NCBI GenBank assembly: GCA_030610325.1
Contig: JAUWRZ010000153.1
Location: 1 to 5,867 of the forward strand
Reading direction: 5' to 3'
DNA length: 5,867 nt
DNA from: Sulfurimonadaceae bacterium
GTDB lineage: Bacteria > Campylobacterota > Campylobacteria > Campylobacterales > Sulfurimonadaceae
Below, in pieces: positions 1 to 5,867 of this stretch; within the stretch, counting starts at the first letter, position 1; each line of letters starts with the position of its first letter. The position numbers and the translations under genes were made by a program. The notes below the pieces were generated by a model, which was not told where the DNA came from, did no database searches, and saw only the letters and a program-made list of their open reading frames with translations.

Positions 1-972
1 AACATGCAACACCAGGGCTACTTCTTTAAAGGCGGTATCGATGTGATGGAGATCGGCTGGGAGCATTTTAACCCTAACGAACTTGAGATCCATGATGGCA
101 TCAACCTGCTAAAAGGGGGCATCGCCCATGCCGATGCTGTCACCACAGTCAGCCGGAAATATGCTTCGGAGATCAAGACCCCTGAGTTTGGTTTCGGTCT
201 GCAAGAGCACATCAGGACACATGCTCATATACTCTACGGCATCCTCAACGGTGTCGACTACGAGGAGTGGAGTCCAGAAGTAGATCCGATGATCCCGGCA
301 AACTACAGTGTCGATGATATGTCCGGAAAAGCGATCTGTAAGAGTGAACTGCAAAAACGTTTCGGTCTGCCCGAGCGTGATGATGTACCCCTAATAGGTT
401 TTGTCGGACGCTTTGCGGAGCAGAAAGGGATAGAGCTGATCGCGAGTACCATCGAAGGACTGCTGCATCTTGATGCCCAGATCGTCATGCTTGGGACCGG
501 AGAGAAGTGGGCAGAGGGCTTTTTCAGTAAGATCGCCGATCAGCACAGTGACCGGTTTGCCAGCTTTATAGGTTACAACAACGAGATCGCCCACATGATA
601 GAAGCGGGAAGCGATCTTTTCTTGATGCCATCACTCTTTGAGCCATGTGGACTGAACCAGATCTACAGCCTGAGTTACGGCACACTGCCGATAGTCCGTG
701 CGACCGGTGGTCTCGATGACACCATCAAGAACTATGACCCGCATACCGGCAGTGGTACCGGCTTTAAGTTCGACTATGCGACCCCTGAAGCACTCTACCA
801 TACCGTGCGATGGAGTGTGGACACCTGGCATCAGAACCGACCACACTTCGATGCTATGCGAAGAGAGGCGATGTATGCCCGTTTTGACTGGGAACAGGCC
901 GCAAAAGGGTATGAGGCTGTCTACTATAAAGTCCTCTTTGATAAAAAGGCGAAAGCATTTCTGGCCGATTGA
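1..972 (+). CDS. glgA: Glycogen synthase, C-terminal two thirds (5' end outside window)
   Basis: Glycogen synthase (GT5, GT-B fold) transfers glucose from ADP-glucose (UDP-glucose in some lineages) to the non-reducing end of alpha-1,4-glucan in the cytoplasm. The frame is open from base 1, where an Asn codon precedes the Met at base 4. That Met lies in the conserved (H)N-x-x-x-QG stretch, so it is internal and not the start. About 323 residues are visible, against roughly 480 for the family; the N-terminal KTGGL nucleotide-sugar motif is off the left edge. Counting from that Met, GRFAEQKG (135-142) supplies the conserved Arg and Lys, FEPCGLNQ (212-219) the conserved Glu, and TGGLDDT (234-240) the C-terminal glycine-rich motif. 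The C-terminal helix region (about 285-310, DWEQAAKGYEAVYYKV) is typical of bacterial GlgA. The stop is 26 bases before the GH57 gene, suggesting one operon. ADP- versus UDP-glucose preference cannot be decided here. Confidence 0.95.
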   Translation, partial: NMQHQGYFFKGGIDVMEIGWEHFNPNELEIHDGINLLKGGIAHADAVTTVSRKYASEIKTPEFGFGLQEHIRTHAHILYGILNGVDYEEWSPEVDPMIPANYSVDDMSGKAICKSELQKRFGLPERDDVPLIGFVGRFAEQKGIELIASTIEGLLHLDAQIVMLGTGEKWAEGFFSKIADQHSDRFASFIGYNNEIAHMIEAGSDLFLMPSLFEPCGLNQIYSLSYGTLPIVRATGGLDDTIKNYDPHTGSGTGFKFDYATPEALYHTVRWSVDTWHQNRPHFDAMRREAMYARFDWEQAAKGYEAVYYKVLFDKKAKAFLAD

Positions 973-984
973 TGAAGAGCGAGC

Positions 985-991
985 AGGGGAG
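985..991 (+). promoter_or_regulatory. Ribosome binding site of the GH57 gene (decides the start)
   Basis: AGGGGAG lies just after the glgA stop. It is 7 bases from the ATG at 999 but only 4 bases from the in-frame GTG at 996. The spacing favours ATG 999 over the one-codon-longer GTG start. Confidence 0.7.
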
Positions 992-998
992 ATAAGTG

Positions 999-2456
999 AT
1001 GTCTAGTCGAGAGAGCGAGAGTTCATTACCAGATATCTGTGGAGATGAGCATCTTATCGAAAAAAGCATACGCGATCGTAGCAGTGGATCCCTCTTTTTA
1101 AAAGAGGGTGGCATTGACTTTAAGCACGTCAAGGGAGCTGCTGCCATCGCACTGCATATGCATCAGCCACTGATCCCTGCCGGCGGCGATGAGATCATGA
1201 CAGCACAGACCATCAGTAACCTGCAGCATATGATGGAACACCAGAGCAGTGGTGATAACCATAATGCCCCGGTCTTCTTGCAGTGTTATGGGCGTATGGG
1301 TGAGATCATACCACGCCTGATCGATGAGGGCAAAGCACCCAGAGTGATGCTGGAGTACTCCGGGACACTGCTGTGGGGCCTTCAACAGATGCACGAGGAC
1401 GACCTGCTTGATTCTCTTCGCCAGCTTACAAACGACCCGAGATACCGCCATGGGGTAGAGTGGCTGGGTGCACCCTGGGGACATGCGGTCGCCCCATCGA
1501 CCCCGGTACAGGACTTCAGGCTTCATGTCAAAGCGTGGCAACACCATTTTACTTCGCTGTTTGGTCTTAAAGCGCTGCAACGCGTACGCGGTTTCTCCCC
1601 TTCGGAGATGGCACTGCCAAATGACCCTGATGTTGCCTATGAGTTCGTCAAGACACTCAAAGAGTGCGGCTACAGCTGGGTCTTGCTGCAAGAGCATACA
1701 GTCGAAGGGCTTGATGGAAGCCCGATAAGAGCACCTCACATCCCACACCGTCTGGTCTGCAGGGCTTCTGATGGTAGAAGTGAGAGTATCACGGCTATCA
1801 TCAAGACTCAGGGAAGCGACACTAAACTCGTCGCTCAGATGCAGCCTTACTATGAAGCTAAGAGCACCGCGATGCAGCAGATCGGCGGCATCACTGTCCC
1901 ACCGCTTGTGACACAGATCGCCGATGGTGAGAACGGCGGCGTGATGATGAACGAGTTTACACCCAAGTATGATGATGTGGTCGCTGAGGCCTCAGGAAGT
2001 GAGACTCCTTTGATGCATGTCACCGAGTACCTGGAGCATCTCGAAGCCATCGGAATCGATGCCGGGCAGTTTCCCCCGCTACAGCCGCTTCATCAAAAAG
2101 TCATCTGGGACCGTTTCACACCGGGTGAGTCAAGAGAACGACTTGATAAAGTCATAGAGGGACTTAAACATGAGCAGAGCGATTTCCATATGGATGGAGG
2201 AAGCTGGACAAGCAATATCTCCTGGACAGAAGGCTATAATGAGGTACTTGGGCCGATGGCAGAGGCCAGTTCCCTCTTTTACCAGTATGTCTTGGACAAA
2301 GAGGTCAGCACAGATACTCCGGCCTATCGTAATGCCCTTTTTCACCTGATGTGTACAGAGACCAGCTGTTTCAGATACTGGGGTGAAGGACTCTGGGCAG
2401 ATTATGGAAGAGAGTTCGCACGCAGGACGATCGCGATCGTACAAAACGACTTTTAA
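999..2456 (+). CDS. Glycoside hydrolase family 57 protein, alpha-glucan acting, exact specificity unknown
   Basis: 485 residues from ATG 999. GH57 enzymes are retaining alpha-glucan hydrolases and transferases (alpha-amylase, 4-alpha-glucanotransferase, amylopullulanase, branching enzyme) with an incomplete TIM barrel. Visible motifs in order: HMHQP at 53-57 (region 1); GAPWGHAVAP at 157-166 (probable region 2); GFSPSEMALP at 198-207, where Glu203 fits the catalytic nucleophile; ADGENGG at 308-314, where Asp309 fits the acid/base; and DGGSWTSNISW at 399-409 (probable region 5). The C-terminal part, with ETSCFRYWGEGLWADYG at 454-470, fits the helical domain after the barrel. No signal peptide or membrane segment is seen, so it should be cytoplasmic. 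The first 46 residues precede the core and are polar and not recognised. Lying between glgA and glgB, it probably shapes or turns over glycogen. Family membership rests on motifs and is strong; the reaction (hydrolase, transferase or branching) is open, so no gene symbol is given. Confidence 0.88.
   Translation: MSSRESESSLPDICGDEHLIEKSIRDRSSGSLFLKEGGIDFKHVKGAAAIALHMHQPLIPAGGDEIMTAQTISNLQHMMEHQSSGDNHNAPVFLQCYGRMGEIIPRLIDEGKAPRVMLEYSGTLLWGLQQMHEDDLLDSLRQLTNDPRYRHGVEWLGAPWGHAVAPSTPVQDFRLHVKAWQHHFTSLFGLKALQRVRGFSPSEMALPNDPDVAYEFVKTLKECGYSWVLLQEHTVEGLDGSPIRAPHIPHRLVCRASDGRSESITAIIKTQGSDTKLVAQMQPYYEAKSTAMQQIGGITVPPLVTQIADGENGGVMMNEFTPKYDDVVAEASGSETPLMHVTEYLEHLEAIGIDAGQFPPLQPLHQKVIWDRFTPGESRERLDKVIEGLKHEQSDFHMDGGSWTSNISWTEGYNEVLGPMAEASSLFYQYVLDKEVSTDTPAYRNALFHLMCTETSCFRYWGEGLWADYGREFARRTIAIVQNDF
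1090..1108. repeat. Perfect 9-bp inverted repeat inside the GH57 coding region
   Basis: CCCTCTTTT at 1090-1098 is mirrored by AAAAGAGGG at 1100-1108 around a single T. As RNA, it would fold as a 7-bp stem with a 5-base loop about 90 bases after the start codon. It encodes residues 31-37 (SLFLKEG) of the unrecognised N-terminal extension. It may be chance or may affect early translation; no function is shown. Confidence 0.5.
2427..2440. repeat. 14-bp perfect palindrome near the 3' end of the GH57 gene
   Basis: ACGATCGCGATCGT is its own reverse complement and contains two overlapping GATC-centred CGATCG sites around TCGCGA. It falls in codons for residues 477-481 near the C-terminus. It is a single occurrence inside coding sequence and is best taken as incidental unless the genome shows it repeated. 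Confidence 0.4.
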
Positions 2457-2482
2457 ACGCACTAATAAGCAATAAACCTATA

Positions 2483-2487
2483 AAGGA
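2483..2487 (+). promoter_or_regulatory. Ribosome binding site of glgB
   Basis: AAGGA lies 5 bases before the ATG at 2493, in a 36-base A-rich gap after the GH57 stop. It supports that ATG as the glgB start. No promoter-like -10 box or hairpin is visible in the gap, which fits co-transcription with the genes upstream. Confidence 0.75.
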
Positions 2488-2492
2488 ACACC

Positions 2493-4412
2493 ATGCCACA
2501 AAAGATACATTACGACATCACCCGTTTTACCGAATACGATATCTTCCTTTTTAAAGAGGGCAATCACACCAGACTGTATGATAAGATGGGTGCACATCAG
2601 ATGCGCTCCGGAAAAAAAGATGGTGTCTATTTTGCCGTCTGGGCCCCCACTGCCAAGAGTGTATCGGTCCGTGGTGACTTTAACGACTATGACCTGGCGG
2701 CACACCCTTTAAAAGTACGCGATGATGATTCTGGTATTTGGGAAGGTTTTGTCGAGGGTGTAGAGCAGGGCCTGACCTACAAATATCATATCGTCTCCCA
2801 ATTTCATGATATCGTCCATGAGAAGAGTGACCCTTACGGTTTTTATGCTGAAAAGCCCTCTAACTCTGCTTCACGCGTATGGGATATTGATCAATATGAA
2901 TGGAATGACAGCACATGGATGGAGAAACGTGCCAAACACAATGCGCATGATGCTCCGGTCAGTATCTACGAGATGCATGTAGGTTCATGGCGTCGCAAAG
3001 TCGAAGAGGAGAACCGTTATCTCACCTACCGTGAGATAGCTGATGAGCTTCCAGCCTATCTCAAAGAGATGAACTACACCCATGTCGAGTTCATGCCTCT
3101 GACAGAGTACCCTTACTATGGCTCATGGGGTTATCAGGTCGTGGGCTACTTCTCAGCCACCGCGCGTTTCGGCGAACCTGAGGACTTGATGTACCTTATC
3201 GATGTCCTGCACCAAAATGGCATCGGAGTCATCATGGACTGGGTCCCATCACACTTTGCTGTAGATATGCATGGTCTCATCAACTTTGACGGTACTGCAC
3301 TCTATGAGCATGATGATCCCAAACAGGGTTTTCATCCGGAGTGGGGTAGCATCATCTTCAACTACGGGCGTAGTGAAGTGCGGGCTTTCCTTATCAGCAG
3401 TGCGATGTTCTGGCTGGAGAAGTACCATATCGACGGTATCCGTGTCGATGCTGTGGCTTCTATGTTGCATCTTGATTACGCCAGAGAAGAGGGGGAGTGG
3501 ATACCCAACCAGTACGGTGGTAATGAGAACCTCGAAGCCGTACAGTTTCTGCGTCAGCTAAACAAGTCTGCTTACGGAGCGTTCCCGGACACCATGATGA
3601 TCGCCGAAGAGTCTACTGCCTGGCCAATGGTGACCCGACCTACTGACATCGGCGGTCTTGGTTTTGGTTTTAAATGGAACATGGGCTGGATGCATGACTC
3701 GTTGAAGTATATGAGTTTTGATCCTATCTACCGCCAGCATCACCATCATCAGATCACTTTTAGTCTATGGTACGCCTTTGATGAGAACTTCATGTTGCCA
3801 CTGAGTCATGATGAAGTGGTCCATATGAAGGGTTCACTCATCAACAAGATGCCTGGTGACAACAATCAAAAGTTTGCCAATCTTCGAGCTATGTACGCCT
3901 TTATGACAGCACATCCGGGTAAGAAACTACTCTTTATGGGCGGTGAGCTTGCGCAGTATGCCGAGTGGGCCTACAAGCGAAGTCTGGATTGGCACCTGCT
4001 TGAGAACCCGGACCATCGAGGTATTCAAAAGCTGATAGCTGACCTTAACGGTCTCTATCGTGACAATCGAGCCCTACACCAATTTGATGAGAAACATGCA
4101 GGATTTGAATGGGTGGATGATGGCGATTATGCACACAACTGTCTCAGTTTTCTTCGTAAAAGTGATGACCCAAAAGAGACAGTCCTCGTCATCTGTAACT
4201 TCTCTGACGGCACAAGAGAGAACTACCGCGTGGGTGTCCCTTACGATGGAAAGTGGGAAGAGATGTTCAACTCCCAGTCAGAGTATTATGAAGGCTGGAA
4301 CATCGGTAACAGTGGACCACTTACTGCGGAAGAGATCCCAATGCATGGTCGTGAACACTCCATCAGTCTGACCCTTCCGCCACTTGGCGTACTCTATCTA
4401 AGACGTTCATGA
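2493..4412 (+). CDS. glgB: 1,4-alpha-glucan (glycogen) branching enzyme, GH13
   Basis: 639 residues. It cuts an alpha-1,4 chain and re-attaches the piece by an alpha-1,6 bond, making glycogen branches in the cytoplasm. The N-terminal part (about 25-120) is a CBM48 domain, with FAVWAPTAKSVSVRGDFN at 47-64. YEMHVGSWRR (159-168) opens the GH13 barrel. Catalytic regions follow: DWVPSHF (249-255); GIRVDAVASML (315-325) with Asp319 as nucleophile; AEEST (371-375) with Glu372 as acid/base; and LPLSHDEVVH (435-444) with Asp440 as the transition-state stabiliser. HPGKKLLFMGGE (474-485) and the C-terminal beta domain (about 535-639, ending LPPLGVLYLRRS) are also family-typical. At 639 residues it is the short form, lacking the extra N-terminal domain of the 728-residue E. 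coli enzyme. The HHHH run at 416-419 lies where relatives also have histidines. All key residues are present and the frame is intact. It is the last gene of the probable glgA-GH57-glgB transcript. Confidence 0.97.
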   Translation: MPQKIHYDITRFTEYDIFLFKEGNHTRLYDKMGAHQMRSGKKDGVYFAVWAPTAKSVSVRGDFNDYDLAAHPLKVRDDDSGIWEGFVEGVEQGLTYKYHIVSQFHDIVHEKSDPYGFYAEKPSNSASRVWDIDQYEWNDSTWMEKRAKHNAHDAPVSIYEMHVGSWRRKVEEENRYLTYREIADELPAYLKEMNYTHVEFMPLTEYPYYGSWGYQVVGYFSATARFGEPEDLMYLIDVLHQNGIGVIMDWVPSHFAVDMHGLINFDGTALYEHDDPKQGFHPEWGSIIFNYGRSEVRAFLISSAMFWLEKYHIDGIRVDAVASMLHLDYAREEGEWIPNQYGGNENLEAVQFLRQLNKSAYGAFPDTMMIAEESTAWPMVTRPTDIGGLGFGFKWNMGWMHDSLKYMSFDPIYRQHHHHQITFSLWYAFDENFMLPLSHDEVVHMKGSLINKMPGDNNQKFANLRAMYAFMTAHPGKKLLFMGGELAQYAEWAYKRSLDWHLLENPDHRGIQKLIADLNGLYRDNRALHQFDEKHAGFEWVDDGDYAHNCLSFLRKSDDPKETVLVICNFSDGTRENYRVGVPYDGKWEEMFNSQSEYYEGWNIGNSGPLTAEEIPMHGREHSISLTLPPLGVLYLRRS

Positions 4413-4419
4413 CAACGTC
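4402..4419. repeat. Short inverted repeat spanning the glgB stop codon
   Basis: GACGTT (4402-4407) and AACGTC (4414-4419) are a 6-bp inverted repeat with a 6-base centre; the centre contains the TGA stop at 4410-4412. It is contiguous with the next hairpin and shares its last base. A role in the 3' end of the glg transcript is possible but unproven, and 6 bp could be chance. Confidence 0.4.
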
Positions 4420-4440
4420 GGTCTGCCTAAAGGCAGATCG
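4419..4440 (+). terminator. 9-bp hairpin just after glgB, possible weak terminator
   Basis: CGGTCTGCC (4419-4427) pairs with GGCAGATCG (4432-4440), with one G-T wobble and a TAAA loop. The stem is GC-rich, but the sequence after it (TGACCTTCCT) is not a proper T-run, so it is a weak candidate for Rho-independent termination. It may instead protect the 3' end of the glg mRNA, acting with the larger hairpin that follows. Confidence 0.5.
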
Positions 4441-4449
4441 TGACCTTCC

Positions 4450-4503
4450 TAAGGGCATTTCTAACAACCCTGATGATGTACAGGGTTATTAGAAATGCCC
4501 TTA
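4450..4503. terminator. 54-base near-perfect inverted repeat between glgB and pyk, probable terminator stem-loop
   Basis: The left arm 4450-4472 and right arm 4481-4503 pair over 22 of 23 positions, with a single C/A mismatch (4465 against 4488) and the 8-base loop ATGATGTA. The outer stem is T-AAGGGCATTTCTAA and the inner stem AACCCTG. Such a long stem at the end of an operon most simply ends transcription or marks the 3' end of the glg mRNA. However, neither strand has the usual T-run after the stem: the + strand continues AAATTGAC. It could instead be a repeated palindromic (REP-like) element or a protein-binding operator for pyk, whose -10 box begins only 7 bases beyond it. Confidence 0.6.
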
Positions 4504-4510
4504 AATTGAC

Positions 4511-4516
4511 TATAAT
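4511..4516 (+). promoter_or_regulatory. pyk: -10 box of the pyk promoter
   Basis: TATAAT matches the sigma-70 -10 consensus exactly. Transcription would start near 4522-4524 and give a leader of about 40 bases before the pyk ATG. No convincing -35 is found: with a 17-base spacer it would be ATTAGA at 4488-4493, inside the right arm of the large palindrome. A good -10 with a poor -35 is usual for the housekeeping sigma factor of Campylobacterota. No TGn extension is present. Confidence 0.7.
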
Positions 4517-4552
4517 ACGACATCAAAACAAGAATCATCCTTAAAAAACAAC

Positions 4553-4559
4553 AGGTAAG
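4553..4559 (+). promoter_or_regulatory. pyk: Ribosome binding site of pyk
   Basis: AGGTAAG lies 5 bases before the ATG at 4565, in an A-rich leader. It is a moderate Shine-Dalgarno match and supports that start, which also places the conserved TKILATIGPAS at the expected N-terminal position. Confidence 0.6.
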
Positions 4560-4564
4560 CATAC

Positions 4565-5867
4565 ATGAAAAAACGTACAAAGATCCTGGCGACTATTGGG
4601 CCAGCTTCGGATTCACAAGAGCAGATAGAAGCGCTGATGCGCGCTGGTGTCAATGTCTTTCGACTCAACTTCAGTCATGGGACCCATGAGTATCACTCTA
4701 CAGTGCTTGCCCGCATACGTCAGTCCATCCATAAGACCTGTCTTATCACTGGCATACTCCAAGACATCAGCGGCCCAAAGGTCAGAGTAGGGGTACTCAA
4801 AGAGGACTTTCATCTTATATCCGGTGATACCATTGAGATCTTCAAAAAAGATATTATCGGTAATAAGATGGAAGAGGGAAGCTACCGGTTATGCATCAAT
4901 GAGCACTCTATCCTTGACCAGCTCTCCCCAGGCGAATATATCTATTTTTATGATGGGATCATCCGCGCGGTCGTCACAGAGACCGGCACCCACAGCGTGA
5001 TGGTGACCGTTGAGAACGAAGGGACACTCTCCTCACGAAAAGGTGTCAATTTCCCAAATACCAGCCTGGGTATTGATGTCATCACGGAAAAAGATAAAAA
5101 AGATATGCTCTGGGGCATCGAGAACGATGTCGATTTTATGGCGATCTCTTTTGTACAGTGTGCGGATGACATGCGTACTGCCCGTAAGGTCCTCGATGAT
5201 AACGGCGGATGGACACAGCTCATCGCCAAGATCGAGAAATTTGACGCGGTAGAGAACATCGATGAGATCCTTGAAGCCAGTGACGGCCTTATGGTGGCAC
5301 GTGGAGACCTCGGTATAGAGATCCCCTATTTTGAAGTACCTGCTACGCAAAAGATGTTGATACGCAAAGCCAATAACGCCAGCAAGCCTGTCATCGTCGC
5401 GACACAGATGCTGCTCTCGATGACCAAGTATGACCGTGCCACCCGCGCTGAGATCAGCGATATCGCCAATGCTGTCCTTGACGGTACCGATGCTGTGATG
5501 CTCTCTGAGGAGAGTGCTGTCGGTCATGACCCGGTCCTCGCTGTCAAGACCATGGTCAAGACGATCCAGGGAGCCGAGAAGTGTTACCCTTTTCATAAGT
5601 TTGATACCTTTGAGATGTTAGATAAAGGCGACAAGATCGATGAATCAGCCGTACGCCTCTCAGAGAGTATGGAGACCTCCGGTATCATGGCGATGACCGC
5701 GTCAGGTCAATCCGCAAGAAAGATCGCCCGCTATCGACCAAGCAGGCCGATCTACAGCGTGACCCATGATATCAGAGCAGCCCAGTCACTTACCCTCATC
5801 TGGGGTGTGGTACCCGCTTTCTCCGTACCTAAAAGCGGTCTGCGTATGATGATCGGCGAAGTGATGG
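4565..5867 (+). CDS. pyk: Pyruvate kinase, 3' end outside window
   Basis: 434 residues are visible and the frame is open to the last base; the family is usually about 470-480 long, so only the end of the C-terminal domain is missing. The enzyme converts phosphoenolpyruvate and ADP to pyruvate and ATP in the cytoplasm. Motifs: TKILATIGPAS (5-15); RLNFSHG (33-39), with the phosphate/cation ligands Arg33, Asn35 and Ser37; DISGPKVRVG (67-76), leading into the B domain (about 72-155); AKIEK (221-225), with the catalytic Lys222 and metal ligand Glu224; ARGDLGIEIP (245-254), with metal ligand Asp248; ATQML (279-283), with Thr280; and TRAEISDIANAVLDGTDAVML (293-313). Lys72 sits where potassium-dependent enzymes have Glu (rabbit muscle Glu117), suggesting potassium independence. 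LSEESAVG (313-320) replaces the commoner LSGETAxG. The allosteric C-terminal domain starts near 355 and is cut, so the effector site cannot be judged. It has its own promoter and is probably a separate transcript from glgAB. Confidence 0.96.
   Translation, partial: MKKRTKILATIGPASDSQEQIEALMRAGVNVFRLNFSHGTHEYHSTVLARIRQSIHKTCLITGILQDISGPKVRVGVLKEDFHLISGDTIEIFKKDIIGNKMEEGSYRLCINEHSILDQLSPGEYIYFYDGIIRAVVTETGTHSVMVTVENEGTLSSRKGVNFPNTSLGIDVITEKDKKDMLWGIENDVDFMAISFVQCADDMRTARKVLDDNGGWTQLIAKIEKFDAVENIDEILEASDGLMVARGDLGIEIPYFEVPATQKMLIRKANNASKPVIVATQMLLSMTKYDRATRAEISDIANAVLDGTDAVMLSEESAVGHDPVLAVKTMVKTIQGAEKCYPFHKFDTFEMLDKGDKIDESAVRLSESMETSGIMAMTASGQSARKIARYRPSRPIYSVTHDIRAAQSLTLIWGVVPAFSVPKSGLRMMIGEVM

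Noticed and set aside
4..6. ATG at base 4 as a true start of glgA
   Set aside because: The frame is open upstream to base 1, the Met lies in a conserved internal stretch of glycogen synthase, and the N-terminal domain with its KTGGL motif would be missing.
1098..1748. 216-residue open frame on the - strand opposite the GH57 gene
   Set aside because: It is fully antisense to a gene with clear family motifs, has no recognisable domain, and is explained by the codon pattern of the real gene.
2427..2440. Possible HIP1-type palindrome (GCGATCGC family)
   Set aside because: The exact GCGATCGC octamer is absent, the 14-bp palindrome occurs once, and the genes do not look cyanobacterial.
2457..2492. 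Separate promoter for glgB in the gap after the GH57 gene
   Set aside because: The gap is A-rich, but no -10 box with a sensible distance to the start and no terminator was found. Co-transcription is simpler.
3738..3749. Run of four histidine codons in glgB as a metal-binding insertion
   Set aside because: The position corresponds to a histidine-containing segment (YRQYHH) in other branching enzymes, so it is normal family variation.
5033..5596. 187-residue open frame on the - strand opposite pyk
   Set aside because: It lies wholly within the pyruvate kinase coding region, where the + strand motifs are unmistakable. It has no domain of its own.

Overview
The window holds a single-strand (+) block of central carbohydrate metabolism: the 3' two thirds of a glycogen synthase gene (glgA), a complete glycoside hydrolase family 57 (GH57) gene, a complete glycogen branching enzyme gene (glgB), a 152-base intergenic region with hairpins and a promoter, and a pyruvate kinase gene (pyk) that runs off the right edge. 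No RNA gene, mobile element, CRISPR array or frameshift was seen. The genes fill almost the whole window, and all four read cleanly.

Layout. Positions 1-972 are glgA, 999-2456 the GH57 gene and 2493-4412 glgB. The gaps are 26 and 36 bases, each with a Shine-Dalgarno sequence and no visible promoter or terminator, so the three are probably co-transcribed. Positions 4413-4564 carry two inverted repeats (a third overlaps the glgB stop codon), then a good -10 box and a ribosome binding site for pyk. The largest inverted repeat (4450-4503) is a near-perfect 54-base palindrome. Its right arm covers the place where a -35 element of the pyk promoter would lie.

How the genes work together. GlgA extends alpha-1,4-glucan from a nucleotide sugar (ADP-glucose in most bacteria) and GlgB adds alpha-1,6 branches. 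The GH57 protein, placed between them with its catalytic motifs intact, probably trims, transfers or rearranges alpha-glucan chains, but its exact reaction cannot be read from sequence. Pyruvate kinase acts at the phosphoenolpyruvate/pyruvate step, the lower end of the route that sugar released from glycogen would follow. It has its own promoter and may be only a neighbour.

Organism. These are bacterial genes. The short branching enzyme with one CBM48 domain, the glgA-GH57-glgB order, the TATAAT box without a clear -35 and the codon use fit a free-living Campylobacterota species of the Sulfurovum/Sulfurimonas kind. That is recall and inference, not a database match, and I hold it at moderate to low confidence. 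Nothing here looks like a wholly new system. The points most worth a second look are the uncharacterised GH57 enzyme inside the glycogen operon, the large palindrome in front of pyk, and the residue signature suggesting a potassium-independent pyruvate kinase.
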